Shown here: positions 48,336-59,928 of the stretch, piece after piece
Layout: each line of letters starts with the position of its first letter
Numbering within the stretch: position 1 is the stretch's first letter
Assembly: GCA_003255025.1 (NCBI GenBank)
Contig: QANY01008720.1
Span: 2,350,882 to 2,414,881, forward strand
From: Datisca glomerata
Taxonomy: Eukaryota > Streptophyta > Magnoliopsida > Cucurbitales > Datiscaceae
Length of the DNA: 64,000 bases
Direction of reading: 5' to 3'
The notes under the pieces: generated by a model
The model's input: only the letters and a program-made list of their open reading frames with translations
Told to the model about the DNA's origin: nothing
The model's database searches: none
Translations under genes and position numbers: made by a program

Positions 48336-48669
48336 CATCATAAAATATGATCTATTTGTACAAGTTTGTTTCCTATTTTGTTTTATGTGGAGCCTTCGTA
48401 TATTATATCATAATCTTTTTAAAAACTAGGGTAACAATTCTTTATTATGCTTAGTGCATGATTTTATCCTTTTATCATTGAAAGGGTTAATAAAATTATA
48501 TAAATAAAAAAAGATTTTTTCTTTTTTCTTTTAAAAGGTTTAAATTGAAATTTGTTTTCATGTTAAATTAATTTTTAGAGTAATATATAAATTATATATA
48601 AAATAGATTTACAAAATTGATGAATAATTTCCAATTTAAATATATAAATATAAACTATATATAGATACA
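48336..48669. other. AT-rich, nothing recognised
   Basis: Short AT-rich stretch between the LINE remnant and the Pack-MULE target duplication. Confidence 0.6.
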
Positions 48670-48678
48670 TTAAATATA

Positions 48679-50168
48679 GGGTTAATATCATATCACTACA
48701 TTGCATTTTGAACTAATGTCAACTTATCCCTTAAACTATTTTTTCTTCGTAATTGATCTTCAACTTTCTCTATCCATCAACTCACGGTGATCTGAAATGT
48801 CGGCCTAAACGTCATTTAGTTGATCACGTGGGTTGCACTGATCAATGAAATACCAAAATTGCCCCTCTTAAAAATCACCTTCCCCCTTCCCTTATGGCTT
48901 TTTTGGTTCCCTCCCCCCTCTAAAATTTTCGTTCCCTCTTCTGGGCTTTAATCTGTTCTAGTGCTTCTTCCCCATCCCCCCACTCTCTCGATTCCTCAAT
49001 TTTTTGGTTTGCATGCCGAATTGACAAGCTGCAGATTAGAAGTTTCGAGCTCAAGATTTTCGTCGTAGGTTACAAGACGGTATATTTAGAGAGATAGGTG
49101 GCACTTGGGAGTGTACCCCAGTGATCTTAACGAGCTGACCTTCCCGAGCCAGCCTAAGGTCAGAGTCAGTAAAAGAGTGAAGAAATGCGAAAATTGCACC
49201 TTTTCTGGTCCAGCTAAGGTGATTCCAAAATAAGAAAGCAACAAAAGTGGTAGAAAGGAAGAGCAGAGAGACAACGAAGAAAGCACTGTGCACCACAATG
49301 AGAATGAAAATAGAAACAGAGAAGCCCAAAATGAAAAGGGGTAAAAGAATGCAAAATGCCAAAGATGGAATGGGTCTGCAAGTGCTGTCGTGCTCGTCTC
49401 TCAGAGCTTCATCAGACAGGTCGTTCATTACTCAATATTAGCTCACACTTAAGAGGTTAGGAAAATGGTCACTTTAATGAAAGAGAGAAGTAGTAAAGTG
49501 TGAGAGAGGAAAATGGCCACTGACTGCTACATGGGTGTTGATACGCCGAGTCTCGAAACGATTACCCTCCTTTTGTTGACGGCATGGAAAGAAAAGCGAA
49601 GAGGAGAACCCTATCCTGAGATGGGCTTGTTGATTCCTACACGAGATGCTGGAATTAAGAAGCAGTGATTTTCTTAGCTCAATTGGAATTTTTCTTAGAT
49701 TGGAATGGAAACTGGAGGTAGTAGTTATATTATCATATTTTTTCATATTTTTTCTTAGATAGTAATGGAAACTGGAGGTGCTGTTGCGTGTTTGATCAGA
49801 GGGTTTGGAGTGTGAGAGAGAGATTTGGAGGGATTTGTTCTGTGGGTGTGATGGAAAGATGGGAGATTTTCAAGGGTAAGAGATGAAAATTAGGGAGGAC
49901 ATCTCTAAAATTTGATATATTTTTTCTTTTATTGATAAATTCAATAAAAAATTGAATTTAAGATTTCAGCTCTAAAAAAGATGTGAATGAAGGGTAAAAC
50001 AGAAAAAAATAGACATAGATGTGCATATTATCATTTAACAGTCATTTGACGATCAATGATGTAACTTGATAGATGTAGAAAATTAGAAGGTCAATTAAGA
50101 AAGAAAAATAGTTTATGAGAGTAAATTGATATTGAGATAAAGTGTAAGAGGTCCTATGATATTAACCC
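48679..50168. mobile_element. Pack-MULE (Mutator-like element with gene fragment)
   Basis: Long terminal inverted repeats of about 150 bp start GGGTTAATATCAT at both ends (48679 onward; 50168 backward). They share ordered blocks such as TCAACTT/TCAATTT, AAACTATTTTTCTT, AATTGA and CTATC, at roughly 70-75% identity by eye. A perfect 9-bp target duplication TTAAATATA flanks the element (48670-48678 and 50169-50177). There is no transposase; instead it carries a host-gene exon on the minus strand (49428-49117) and a pyrimidine-rich, leader-like stretch in plus orientation (48880-49000). This structure is the definition of a Pack-MULE. Termini and duplication are seen directly. Confidence 0.9.
49117..49428 (-). 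pseudogene. Captured exon of At1g16860-like membrane protein
   Basis: A minus-strand open frame from ATG at 49428 (MNDLSDEALRDEHDS) contains two hydrophobic spans (LAFCILLPLFILGFSVSIFI and SAFFVVSLLFLSTTFVAFLF) followed by SDLRLAREGQLVKITG. It ends at a good donor (GGG/GTACAC) at 49117. The pattern of two membrane segments followed by DLRxAxxGQxVKxTG belongs to the plant family typified by Arabidopsis At1g16860, proteins of unknown function. Only the first exon is present, and the frame would run on 22 codons into intron sequence. It is uninterrupted, so capture may be recent, or the peptide may be under little constraint. Expression cannot be judged. Confidence 0.68.
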
Positions 50169-50334
50169 TTAAATATATAAGAAAATTATAGATGTCAAAA
50201 AATGTTGAAAAAATAAAACAAATACACGACCACATTTTTTCACATGATAAGTGTCTTAATAGTATATTAAATTCCTTGAATTTGCTTAAATTTGCAGTGT
50301 ATATTATGTAGAATGCGCACAGCTACCCTACTAG

Positions 50335-51141
50335 TTATATTAAAAGGATTATAAATAGGAGAAACTTTTGATTCTCATTTTTTTCCTTTAAAATCTATTA
50401 AAATATGATATAAATTAGATATTTTACTTTATTTCTCATTTAATTCATTTGATAATGTCTTGTTTTTTTATCTAATATTAATTTGGTTATAGTTAGTAAA
50501 ATAAAATATTTTAATAATCTTATGTAATTACAGACGAGAATATTTGTAGATTGATTTCCAGATCTTTTATAACTAATTAGTAGAAAAATACGTTATTCGC
50601 ACGTGTTAAACTAATTCAAAATAATTGTATAGTTTGAAAATTAATATTAAATACCTTTAAACTTGTTGTATTATATTGCATTGCTCAATAATATTGAAAA
50701 TAATTTTATCCATCAATTTGTCACATTCATAAAACGTGATTTTCATATTAAGATATAATTCTCTTATTTAAGAATATATTAATATATTTTTTAAATTCAT
50801 TTATATGATTTGTCATGAAAATAAAAATACTACAACATATTTAATTTATAAATTTGTAATAAAAGCATTATATTGATTTAAAAAGAAAAAATTATTGTAC
50901 AAAAAATCTTGAATATTATCTAGGCAAATACTATTTTCTTACTATATACTATTATAAAATTATTAGTTCTACAGACAACTTAAAAATAATATATCATTAA
51001 ATAGAAAATATAATTTCATTATATGCACTAAATGAGAAAAATGTGAAATACCCAAACTGTACTATATTTTAGGAGGCTATAAAGGGTAAATGGAGAAATC
51101 AAAAGTTTCTCCCCCTTAAGCCTCTTTTAATATAATAGAGA
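50335..51141. mobile_element. Segment bounded by facing Helitron 5'-like ends
   Basis: The plus strand at 50336 reads TATATTAAAAGG, then GGAGAAACTTTTGATTCTC. The minus strand from 51141 reads TCTCTATTATATTAAAAGAG, then GGGGGAGAAACTTTTGATTT. The latter is a textbook Helitron 5' end. The two face each other and form an inverted repeat of about 50 bp around an 807-bp AT-rich segment. CTAG at 50331-50334, preceded by a GC-richer GCGCACAGCTACCC, may be a Helitron 3' end abutting the left copy. No coding sequence. Confidence 0.5.
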
Positions 51142-51911
51142 CGTATAATTGTAAATCATGAATATGCAATTTGCAGAGTTTTAATTATAGAAAGATATAA
51201 TATATTTTAAATGCGACAAAAAAATCTTTTAATATGATATAATTATTTCTTAAGAATATAATAAATTGGTAAAATAAAATTATTTTATATCTATTCAAAT
51301 AGCACTAAAATTTTAATATTATAAACAAATTATTATTATTACTATTTTACTTTTGATCTAGGTGTAGAATAATTTTTAAAAATGATGGTATATTTATTTT
51401 AATGTTAATATTAATTTAAAATTATAGGTACATTTTAAGTTGGTTAACATTATATGTACAATTTGATCCTTAGTCTTTCACTTTCTTTCTTTGGCTAGAC
51501 AATGGCTAAAGTTGTCCTCAATGTGGATGTTGTGACTAGTACTTCTTCGGGAAGTGGGGCAGGTGGAGTTTTAGAGATTTCTTGGGGAACGTCTTTGGTG
51601 CCTTTTTTTGTTGAGATTTTTACTCCAAATCTCTATTTATCTAATTTAATATTATGAAATCAATAACTAATTATCAATTTATATTATAATAAATTGTCAA
51701 GCAGCGATAATAACTAAATAATCATAAGAAAGTATAAAAATAAAACACAAAAATTAATGTGAAAATCTCTTTAACGTGAAAGAAAAACCCACGAGATGAA
51801 TTTCAAATAATATCTTCATTATAACAATTTTCGTCCACTCACCTCACGTCCATAACTCTTCTATCTGGCGGCTAAAACATATCTCAAAGAAGACATCTAA
51901 AACAAAAGGAG
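51142..51911. other. Intergenic, no gene supported
   Basis: AT-rich. A short frame near 51500 (MAKVVLNVDVVTSTSS) has no recognised relatives. The last 200 bases are the host site of the hAT insertion and continue at 58211. Confidence 0.55.
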
Positions 51912-52732
51912 TTCTACTCTAGAGATGTCAATAAGTGCCAACTTGGAGGCACGACACGCGTAACAGGCTAGCCCGACACGATAGTTCACGTATTGTGCCT
52001 GGCACGACACACAATCACGAGCCTGTAACGGACCCAGAATTTTAATCTAGGCACGACACAATACGTTTTAATTACCGTGAGGAGGCTGACCCGGCACAGG
52101 AATGGGCCATGCCGTGCCTATCATGGCCTGCTGGCCCGTTGCAATGCACGGTCAATGCCATAATATGACTATTGACCGTTGCTTTGTGCAATGGTCATAT
52201 TTGATATTATGGCCGTTGCTTTGTGCAACAGTCATAAATATGGCTGTTGCTGTCAATGGATATTTTTTTTAATTTTTTAATTTATTTTCTTCCCCTCTTT
52301 TACTATAATACTTCTAAGTCTTACTCATTCAAATACTTCTCAATTTCATTCTCAATCATCTATTTCTAACCTCTAATCTCTATCATCCACCAATTCAAGC
52401 GCTCAATTTCTTCCTATAGGTTTCTAAAGTCCCAAACAGTTTTTTCTCTTTCCCTACAAGCATTCCAAGTCTCCATATTTCTATACTCTACGGTAATTCT
52501 TTTAAATATAAATATAAATTTATTACTTCTATAATGTGATTTATTTATTTATATATATAGTGTATTTAATCTTATAAATTATTAATATTATTGTTAATTT
52601 TTGTCAGGTATTTATGTACGTGTGAGCGTCATAATTTTATCAAGACGCATGTGCTACAAACCTACCTCTACTTTTTGCGGCATTTTATAATTTTTGTCTT
52701 TAAATTTACATATTTAGCATATTTAATAATAG

Positions 52733-52870
52733 ATGGACAGTGAAGTTAGTACGACCACCACCACCATCAAAACCTCAAAAGTACCAAGGCGTAGTAAAAT
52801 ATGGGATCATTTCACGGTGGTAATTCTAGTGGACGAGAAAGTTGAATTTATTACCACCAAATGTAATCAT
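52733..52870 (+). pseudogene. hAT transposase N-terminus (BED zinc finger), 5' part
   Basis: After an ATG at 52733 the frame encodes a threonine-rich leader and then RRSKIWDHFTVV and FITTKCNH, the start of a BED-type zinc finger (W, F and the first Cys of the C-x2-C pair) as found at the N-terminus of plant hAT transposases. The frame is broken at 52870 by the copia LTR. BED fingers bind DNA. Confidence 0.8.
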
Positions 52871-54005
52871 TGTTGGGGGTTATGCCCTCAAAATATGTGT
52901 ATTGACATTTTGATATGAAATTTAAAGAGGATTACATTTTTCTTATAATTGTTCTTTTAAATTATTGTTGAATAGTTTATATAAATATCTAAAAATTCCA
53001 TATTCATTAATGAGACTATAATCTTGTATTAGTATGAGAAGATTAAGATCATAGATAATGAATAAAATTTTCAGCAACGTATTAAAGTGTGGAATCTTTA
53101 ATGAATGGTTGCAAGTACGGTTTACTAAGCATTATGAACGTGTGTGATCTAAATTCAGACCATTTGTGTGAATATACATCTTAGTGAAAATACTTTATAT
53201 AATAAGATTATATCTGACATGATCGATGTAAATTAATATATTTATTAACGTGTCGTTATCATAAAGATTTAATACACATCAATTCGATGATCATATGTAA
53301 ATCAGTTTGAATCTTGAGTAGTCATGAACTCTTATACATGTCTACTAGATATTTTGATTCACTCGTTAAGATTTTTTTGTTAATCAGGTTAGTGACTTTT
53401 ATTTTCGAGATTCAGTGACGTGGATGGTTGGGGAAATGATCTTACAATATTTAAAATCTAAAATTTTCAAGCGGATCGTATATTAGTTCCCTAAAGTGTT
53501 AATTCCGAAACTGAATGGTTATTGGCTCAAATTTATAATAAGATTATAAATTTGTCATTCACTAGTGGACTGATGGTACTTAAGGATCAACAAGTATTTA
53601 GAAGGGTAAAACAATAATTTTGACCAGTTCTAATTTACGAACTAATAATTAGAGGACAGAACTACACGAAATGATTATGTCAGTGGATACATGAGAATAC
53701 TTTGTAAATACATTCTATATCTTCTGAAAGTGCAATTCTATATTTACAGTGGGGTAAAAATAGAATTAATAAATAAATTTATTTAATTAAGGAGTTTATT
53801 TAATAATCTAATTCATGATAGCTTAGGATTATAAATTTATGGTCCCCAATTCACCTCTAAACTACGGTGACTAGGGTGTGAATATCTCAGGATATGAGAA
53901 AAGAGCTGACTTGCAAAAGAAATTTTTATTCCAGGACGAGTACATAATTATGAGATAATTATGTGTGATTAATTAATTGAATTATTTATATATTCAAATA
54001 TAGTT

Positions 54006-54036
<31 letters not shown>

Positions 54037-55077
54037 ATTATCGATAAGTGAGACAGAATATCTAATTTGTGAAATTAGATAATTAAATTTTTAGTAGATA
54101 ATAATTTAAATCAACTTAATCTGTTATTTGTGAACTAACAGAGAAGTTAGTTGATAGGAATAATCAGATATGTTAATTTTGAATTAACTGATATCTAGAT
54201 AATTATCTGATTAAAATGAATATTTAATTTATCATAATTGCCATGCGTCAATCACTAATAGGGTGTCAGAAATTGACATGGACTACTGTGGTGCCACGTG
54301 GCACTACAGTAGTGAGTGTGCAAACACTACAGTGCCATGTGGCACTGCAGTTGTGTACAACTGCAGTGGGTCCCACTACAATTAGTAATTTTACAATTAA
54401 ATATTATTTCAGTTTATTCCTAAAAATCGGATACAACATTATCTAGAATATATACAGATATTATTTTAATGCCCTAGGTGGTTGAAAGAAGATGGGAGAA
54501 TCAGTTGATCAGATTATCAGTTCGTCAATCAAGAGTTGAATTGTGAACATGATTGGTGTCAGAGAGATTTTCTTCTCTGATTAAACGTTAATCAAATCTC
54601 TACAAGAATAATCATCACGTTCTTTTAGAGAATCATCTCACTAAAATCCTTCTCAATAAATCTCTAGATTTCATGTGTTGAGAACATCTAGAGACATAAA
54701 AATGTCTTGTAATATTCTACAGACCCACACACTTCCTAATTGAAGATTGACTTGGAAGATCTTGGTGTAGATCCGAAGTCTACTGATCGTTGGAATGATT
54801 TCGTGGGAATGGAGAATCAATCGGTTTTTGTAAGGACACTTGATATAGACTACAAGAGGTATATGATTCCTAAAATTATATATTTTAGATTTAACTTATA
54901 AATATATAATGAATCCTGACTGACTGAAAAAGAGTTTTCAATAAAAGATTTTATTTGATTATCGTGGCATTGCACAAGTTGTCTTTTATTAAAAGATTCA
55001 ATTTTTATTAAAATTTTAATTTTTAAAAGGCCACGCGCCTCCACGTTTCTTCCGCGCACGCGCCGCGATGACCAGCA
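52871..55077 (+). mobile_element. Copia 5' LTR, 2207 bp
   Basis: Starts TGTTGGGGGTTATGCC and ends ACCAGCA. It is about 2.2 kb and aligns along its length with 55582-57637. It contains a palindrome cluster with perfect GTGCCACGTGGCAC at 54291-54304 and GTGCCATGTGGCAC at 54332-54345, and an (AT)n run near 54010. The 5-bp sequence ATCAT before it (52866-52870) pairs with ATTAT after the right LTR, a target duplication with one change. Confidence 0.88.
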
Positions 55078-55581
55078 AGTGGTATTAGGGCAGTCTTTAT
55101 ATATTTATATGTCAAATACTGCATGGGTTTTCTTGAATTATTCATATAATATGATATATGTATGATAATGGATGGTGATGTTTTTTGAATGTATGGAATA
55201 TAATGAACCGTTAATTGTATGGTGATTATTGGGTTAGACCTTGTGTAAGCTGAATTGAGACGTAGAAGATGAAGAACGCACGAGACGAACGGCAGAAATT
55301 TACTGTTCACGCGAAAACATTGTTCATTCACAAAAACATTACTCACGCCAGAAATTTACTGTTCCGGTAGAGGTGAACAGAGCCAGCAGTGGTCTACCTG
55401 GGGAGAATGGTGGCTGTCCAGCATGGCAGGCGGCTGCCGGCAGTGAGACGGGCAGTAGTGGTGATGGACAACTGTCAAAGAGTCCTATCGTCGGTAACAC
55501 TTCCTGCGAACTCATCTAAGGATCATGTGCGTAACATGGATTAAGAGAGATGCCACATTTACTTTAGGGCAAGTGAGAGAT
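55078..55581 (+). mobile_element. Copia internal region, 504 bp deletion derivative
   Basis: Primer-binding sequence TGGTATTAGGG at 55080, two substitutions from TGGTATCAGAG. A leader with repeated TTTACTGTTC motifs follows, then a GC-rich stretch. It ends with a fragment of the pol C-terminal end (CACTTCCTGCGAACTCATCT and CATGTGCGTAACATG, matching 14380-14430 on the minus strand) and the polypurine tract AAGTGAGAGA (55571-55580). Gag and nearly all of pol are gone, so the copy could only have moved with proteins from another element. Confidence 0.85.
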
Positions 55582-57637
55582 TGTTGGGGGCTATGCCTTC
55601 AAAATATTTGTATTGACATTTTAGTATGAAATTTAAAGATGATTACATTTTTCTTATAATTATTCTTTTAAATTATTGTTGAATAATTTATATAAATATC
55701 TAAAAATTTCATATTCATTAATGAGACTATGATCTTGTATTAGTACGAGATGATTAAGATCATAGATAATGAATAAAAATTTTCAGCAACATATTAAAGT
55801 ATGAAATTTTTAATGAATGATTGCTAGTACAGTTCATTAAGTATTATGAATGCGTGTGATCTAGATCCTGATCATTGATGTGGATATACATCTTAGTGAA
55901 GATACTTTATATAATAAGATTATATATGACAGGACCAATGTGAATTAATATCTTTATTAACGTGTTGTTTATCATAAAGATTTAAAACACATCAACTTGA
56001 TGATCATATGTAGATTAGTCTGAATCTTGAATAGTCATGAATTTTTATGCATGTCTATTGAATCTTTTGATTCACTCGTTAAAGTCTATTTGTTAATCAG
56101 GCTAGTGACTTTTATTTTGGAGATTTAGTGACGTTGATGGTTGGGAACATGATCTTACAAGATTTGGAATCTATGATTTCCTAACATATCGTATATTGAT
56201 TCTCTTTAGTGTCAATTCTGGAACTGAATGGTAATTGAGCTCGAATTTATAATAAGATTATGAATTAGTCATTCACTAGTGGAATAATGGTACTTAAGGA
56301 TCAATGGGTAATTAGAAGGGTAAAATGATAATTTTGACCAGTAATAATTTACGAACCAATATTTGGAGGGCAGAACTACATGAAATGATTATGTCGGTAG
56401 ACTACGAATACTCTGTAAATACATTCTATAATCTCTAAGAATGCAATATCATATTTATAGTGGAATAATAATGAAATTAATAAAAAAGATTATTTAATTA
56501 AAGAGTTTAATTAATGATCTGATTTATTGGGGCATAAGATTATAGGTCCATGATCCCCAAGTCACCTTTATACTACGCTGTTAGGGTGTGAATATTTCAG
56601 GACATGAGAAAATGATTGACTTGCAAAAAGAACTTTATTTATGGGGCAAGTACATAATTATGTGTGATTAATTAATTAAAAATTAATTAATTGAATTATT
56701 TATATATTTGAATATAATTTTCAGAAATTATATATATATAATTATCGATTTTATTAAATTATCGATAAGTAAGATAGAATATCTAATTTGTGAAATTAGA
56801 TAATTAAATTATTATTAGATAATTAGTTCACAGTAATTGTCATGTGTCAATCACTAATAAGGTATCAGAAATTGACATGGAGTATTGTGGTGTCACGTGG
56901 CACGACAGTAGTGAGTGTGTAACACTGTAGTGCCATTTGGCACTACAGTGGTGCCGTGAGTCTCACTACATTTGGTAATTTTATAATTAAATATTATTTT
57001 AGTTCATCCCTAAAAATTTGATACGCCATTATCTAGAATACATACAGATATTATTCTAATGGCCTAGGTGGTTGAAAGAAGATGAGAGAATCAGTTGATC
57101 AGATCATCAGTTCGCCAATCAATAATTGAATTGAGAACACGATTGTTGTTAGAGAGATTTTCTTCCGTGATTAAATATTAATCTAATCTCTAAAAGAATA
57201 ATCATCACGTTCTGAGTAAATCTCTAGATCTCATGTGTTAAGAATATTTAGAGACATAATAAGTGCCTTGTAATATTCTACGTACTCATACACGTCCTAA
57301 TACGTTGATGAGTGACTTAGAATATCTTGATATGGATCTCGGAGTCTATTGATCGTTGGAACGATTTTGTGAGAACGATTTTGTGAGAACAGATGATCAA
57401 TCGGTCTTTACAAGGACACTTGATATAGACTACAAGAAATATATAATTCATAACTTTGTATGTTGTAGTTTTAACTTATAAATATATAATGGATCCTGAA
57501 TAATTGAAAAAGAGTTTTCAATAAATGTTTTATTTGGTTATCGTGGCGTTGCGTAAGTTTTGTTCCATTAAAATATTCGATTTTTATTAAAAGTTTATTT
57601 TTTAAAAGGCCACGTGCTTCCGCCGCGACTACCAGCA
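55582..57637 (+). mobile_element. Copia 3' LTR, 2056 bp
   Basis: Starts TGTTGGGGGCTATGCC, ends ACCAGCA. It is about 150 bp shorter than its partner through several indels, and divergence of roughly 10% by eye indicates an old insertion. The palindrome GTGTCACGTGGCAC is at 56890-56903. Flanked by ATTAT (57638-57642). Confidence 0.88.
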
Positions 57638-57642
57638 ATTAT

Positions 57643-57730
57643 TACGAGCAAAAATTACATTCATCGAAAGTTTGAAGGATTAGGCAGTTTGATGAGGCAT
57701 TCGTCATGAAGGTGATGGTTGCAACATCAC
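57643..57730 (+). pseudogene. hAT transposase BED finger, 3' part
   Basis: Continues the frame broken at 52870: YEQKLHSSKV in the same phase (Tyr where the second finger Cys is expected), then, after a one-base shift, EGLGSLMRH with the finger histidine. Together the two parts make a recognisable but mutated BED finger. Further transposase domains are missing. Confidence 0.7.
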
Positions 57731-58426
57731 CATTGACATCAAAGCTTTTACTGAAGCTTTAAACAATTGTTTCCCAAATAACTAAAGTTAAATGATTGTT
57801 TATGTTTCTTTTAGAGGCAATTCTATGTTATAGTGATGCAATTATCAAAAAATAAAATATTTGTAAGCTTGTATTAAAAATTCAATTGATGAATAAGTAT
57901 TAATAAAATTTATATCCATTTTAAATAATTTGTGTTCTTATTACTTATATTATATTTCCTTTAATTTAGAATATTTCAATTTTTTATTTTAAATTTAATC
58001 ACTTTTATCTCTCTTTTAAATAACTTATGTTCTTATTATGACACAACACATTTAAGGTATGGTATAATTAAGGCATGACACACCTAAGGCACGTCACATC
58101 TAAGACAGGTCACACCTAAGACACAACACACTTGAAGCACGCGTGCTAAATTGTGCCGGGTCGGGCCGGTCTAGATATTCCGCGTCATGCTGGCCCATTT
58201 GACACCTCAATTCTACTCTCTCACGTAACTCCCCTAGGAGTTAAAACCAAAGAAACACCAATATATCAAATCTTATATGAGTGTTGGTTTATGGGATTTG
58301 TTGGCCAAAATGAACGATGGGGCATTGAATGCTCGAAACATTATAGCCCATAAATTGGGCTTGATGCTTTGATGGGCTGAAAGGAAGCCCATTCTCCTCC
58401 AACAGGAGGGACAACCCAACCATGTT

Positions 58427-58935
58427 TGTGTTGGGTGTTATTGAGTCTTCTCTGTCCTAAAAACTAGCTTGAAAAGTAAGATTTTATCTCATACTTATAA
58501 ATTGATTACCCGTCCCTTCTACAATTGACGTTGGATAAACCCAAAAATCTTTCTCGTCATACATCGGGTCCTGAATCTGATAATCATCGACTTACTCAAC
58601 CAAGATTCATCAACCATCGAGTCCTGAATCGGATAACCGTCAGCTTGCTTCACTCATATCGCCATACATCGGGTCGTGAGACAAGGAGCTAATAACTCAC
58701 TTCACCCGGACTCAACATGCATCAGGTTATGAGTAGGAGAGCCAATGAGTCACTTCATCTGGACTGGGCTGGAGATTTGTTTGATAAACCTAGGCCTGGT
58801 TGTCATATTAGTGTCAATGTTGTTGGGCCTTCTCAACCCGAAAAGCTAGCTTGAGAGGTGAGATTTTCCCTCACACTTAAAAACTAACTACCGGTCTCTT
58901 CCACAACCGATGTGGGATAACCCCAACACTTTTCT
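58427..58935 (+). repeat. Paired 115-bp repeats around four 55-bp units
   Basis: The segment at about 58427-58545 (AAACTAGCTTGAAAAGTAAG; TTGACGTTGGATAA) recurs at 58820-58935 (AAAGCTAGCTTGAGAGGTGA; CCGATGTGGGATAA) at about 80% identity. Between them, 58553-58775, a unit of about 55 bp around CATCGGGTCCTGA is repeated four times with decay. No coding sequence; class unknown. Confidence 0.65.
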
Positions 58936-58944
58936 ACTAATTTT

Positions 58945-59270
58945 TGTGGATCTTTTTATCCCTTGGTGTTTGAAGTTCTAGCCTTATATGAGGGTATGAA
59001 GCTAGTTGTGGAGAAGAAAATGGTAGTGCATCATATGAAATCATATTCATTCGACTTGATCAATTGATCTTTCAGAGGTTAGTGGCATTGTGGATTCTTG
59101 CCAAAAAGCTTATTTATGGTCTTAGCCTTCCCAATTGCAAGTATGTCTTTTATTCTGCCAACAAGACTAATCATGGACTAGCTCAGTTTGGTGTTTCAGC
59201 TTTAGATTGTTTATTGTGGTGGGATGATGTCCCCCTATTTTAGTTGATCTTGTAGTTTCTGAGTCCTTTT
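58945..59270 (+). pseudogene. LINE-type RNase H remnant
   Basis: Plus-strand reading PLVFEVLALYEGMKLVVEKK, then after a frame change QRLVALWILAKKLIYGLS and CKYVFYSANKTNHGLAQFGV, then LLWWDDVP. This matches the tail of the RVT_3-type RNase H in plant LINEs (the EALALREGL, FxxVxRxANxxAHxLA and WxxxxP pattern). Stops and a frameshift inactivate it. The upstream LINE RT is absent. Confidence 0.65.
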
Positions 59271-59928
59271 AGCGTGTTATGCCTGTTAAAAAAGGTATCG
59301 GAGGCCTCTCAATTACTTCTCCTTCACTCCTTCTTGTTGGGGTAACGCTAACTAAGACTTAATGTGAAAATGACAAAAAATTAACTTTTCAGCTCAAAAT
59401 CGTAAAAATGACCAGAAATTTTTGTACTTTACATCTGTATAATTTTAGTAAATAAACTATTTACTCCAAAAAAAATTTGAAAAATAAAAATTTGCTGGCA
59501 GTTTTGTATTTCTCCCTACTCAAAACCACATTTAAGTACCAAGTCAGAGTAAAATGGACAAGTACTTGGACATGGCTGATCGGACCATGTCCTTTTACTT
59601 TCACATGACTACTCAAACTAATGCACTAGTGCTTGGGCGGTGTCCCAGTATCCATGTCCATGTATTGTACAAGTACCCATTCCCTTGTAGTCGGACCAAT
59701 ACAGTCCAAGATTGTCGAATGAGCATAAAATTGCTACAATTGTCGAATGAGCATAACCTTTTATTTTTTTTTTTTTGTCAATCGCACGAACCATTCTTGA
59801 GTTGTTAAAATTGTAGCAATTTTATGGTGAGTTTTGGATTACTTTATGTGAAGCACTTCATCGAATGCATCATTTTAATTTACATCTATTAATAAGTTTT
59901 TATGGTTTCAATATTATTTGAGTGTGGG
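59271..59928. other. Intergenic, no gene supported
   Basis: Open frame 59554-59808 has no recognised domain. A short direct repeat TTGTCGAATGAGCATAA occurs twice at about 59713 and 59739, followed by a poly-T run. Confidence 0.55.

Larger units (their letters stand above)
51920..58210 (+). mobile_element. hAT transposon split by a copia element
   Basis: Terminal inverted repeats: left TAGAGATGTCAATAAGTGCC at 51920 and right, minus strand, TTGAGGTGTCAAATGGGCC at 58210. An exact 8-bp target duplication TTCTACTC flanks them (51912-51919 and 58211-58218), the hAT signature. GGCACGACAC and GGCCGTGCC-rich subterminal DNA lies inside both ends. It contains an N-terminal hAT transposase remnant interrupted by a copia retrotransposon (52871-57637). 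Removing that insertion leaves a hAT of about 1.5 kb, too short for a full transposase, so it was already a deletion derivative. Confidence 0.92.
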
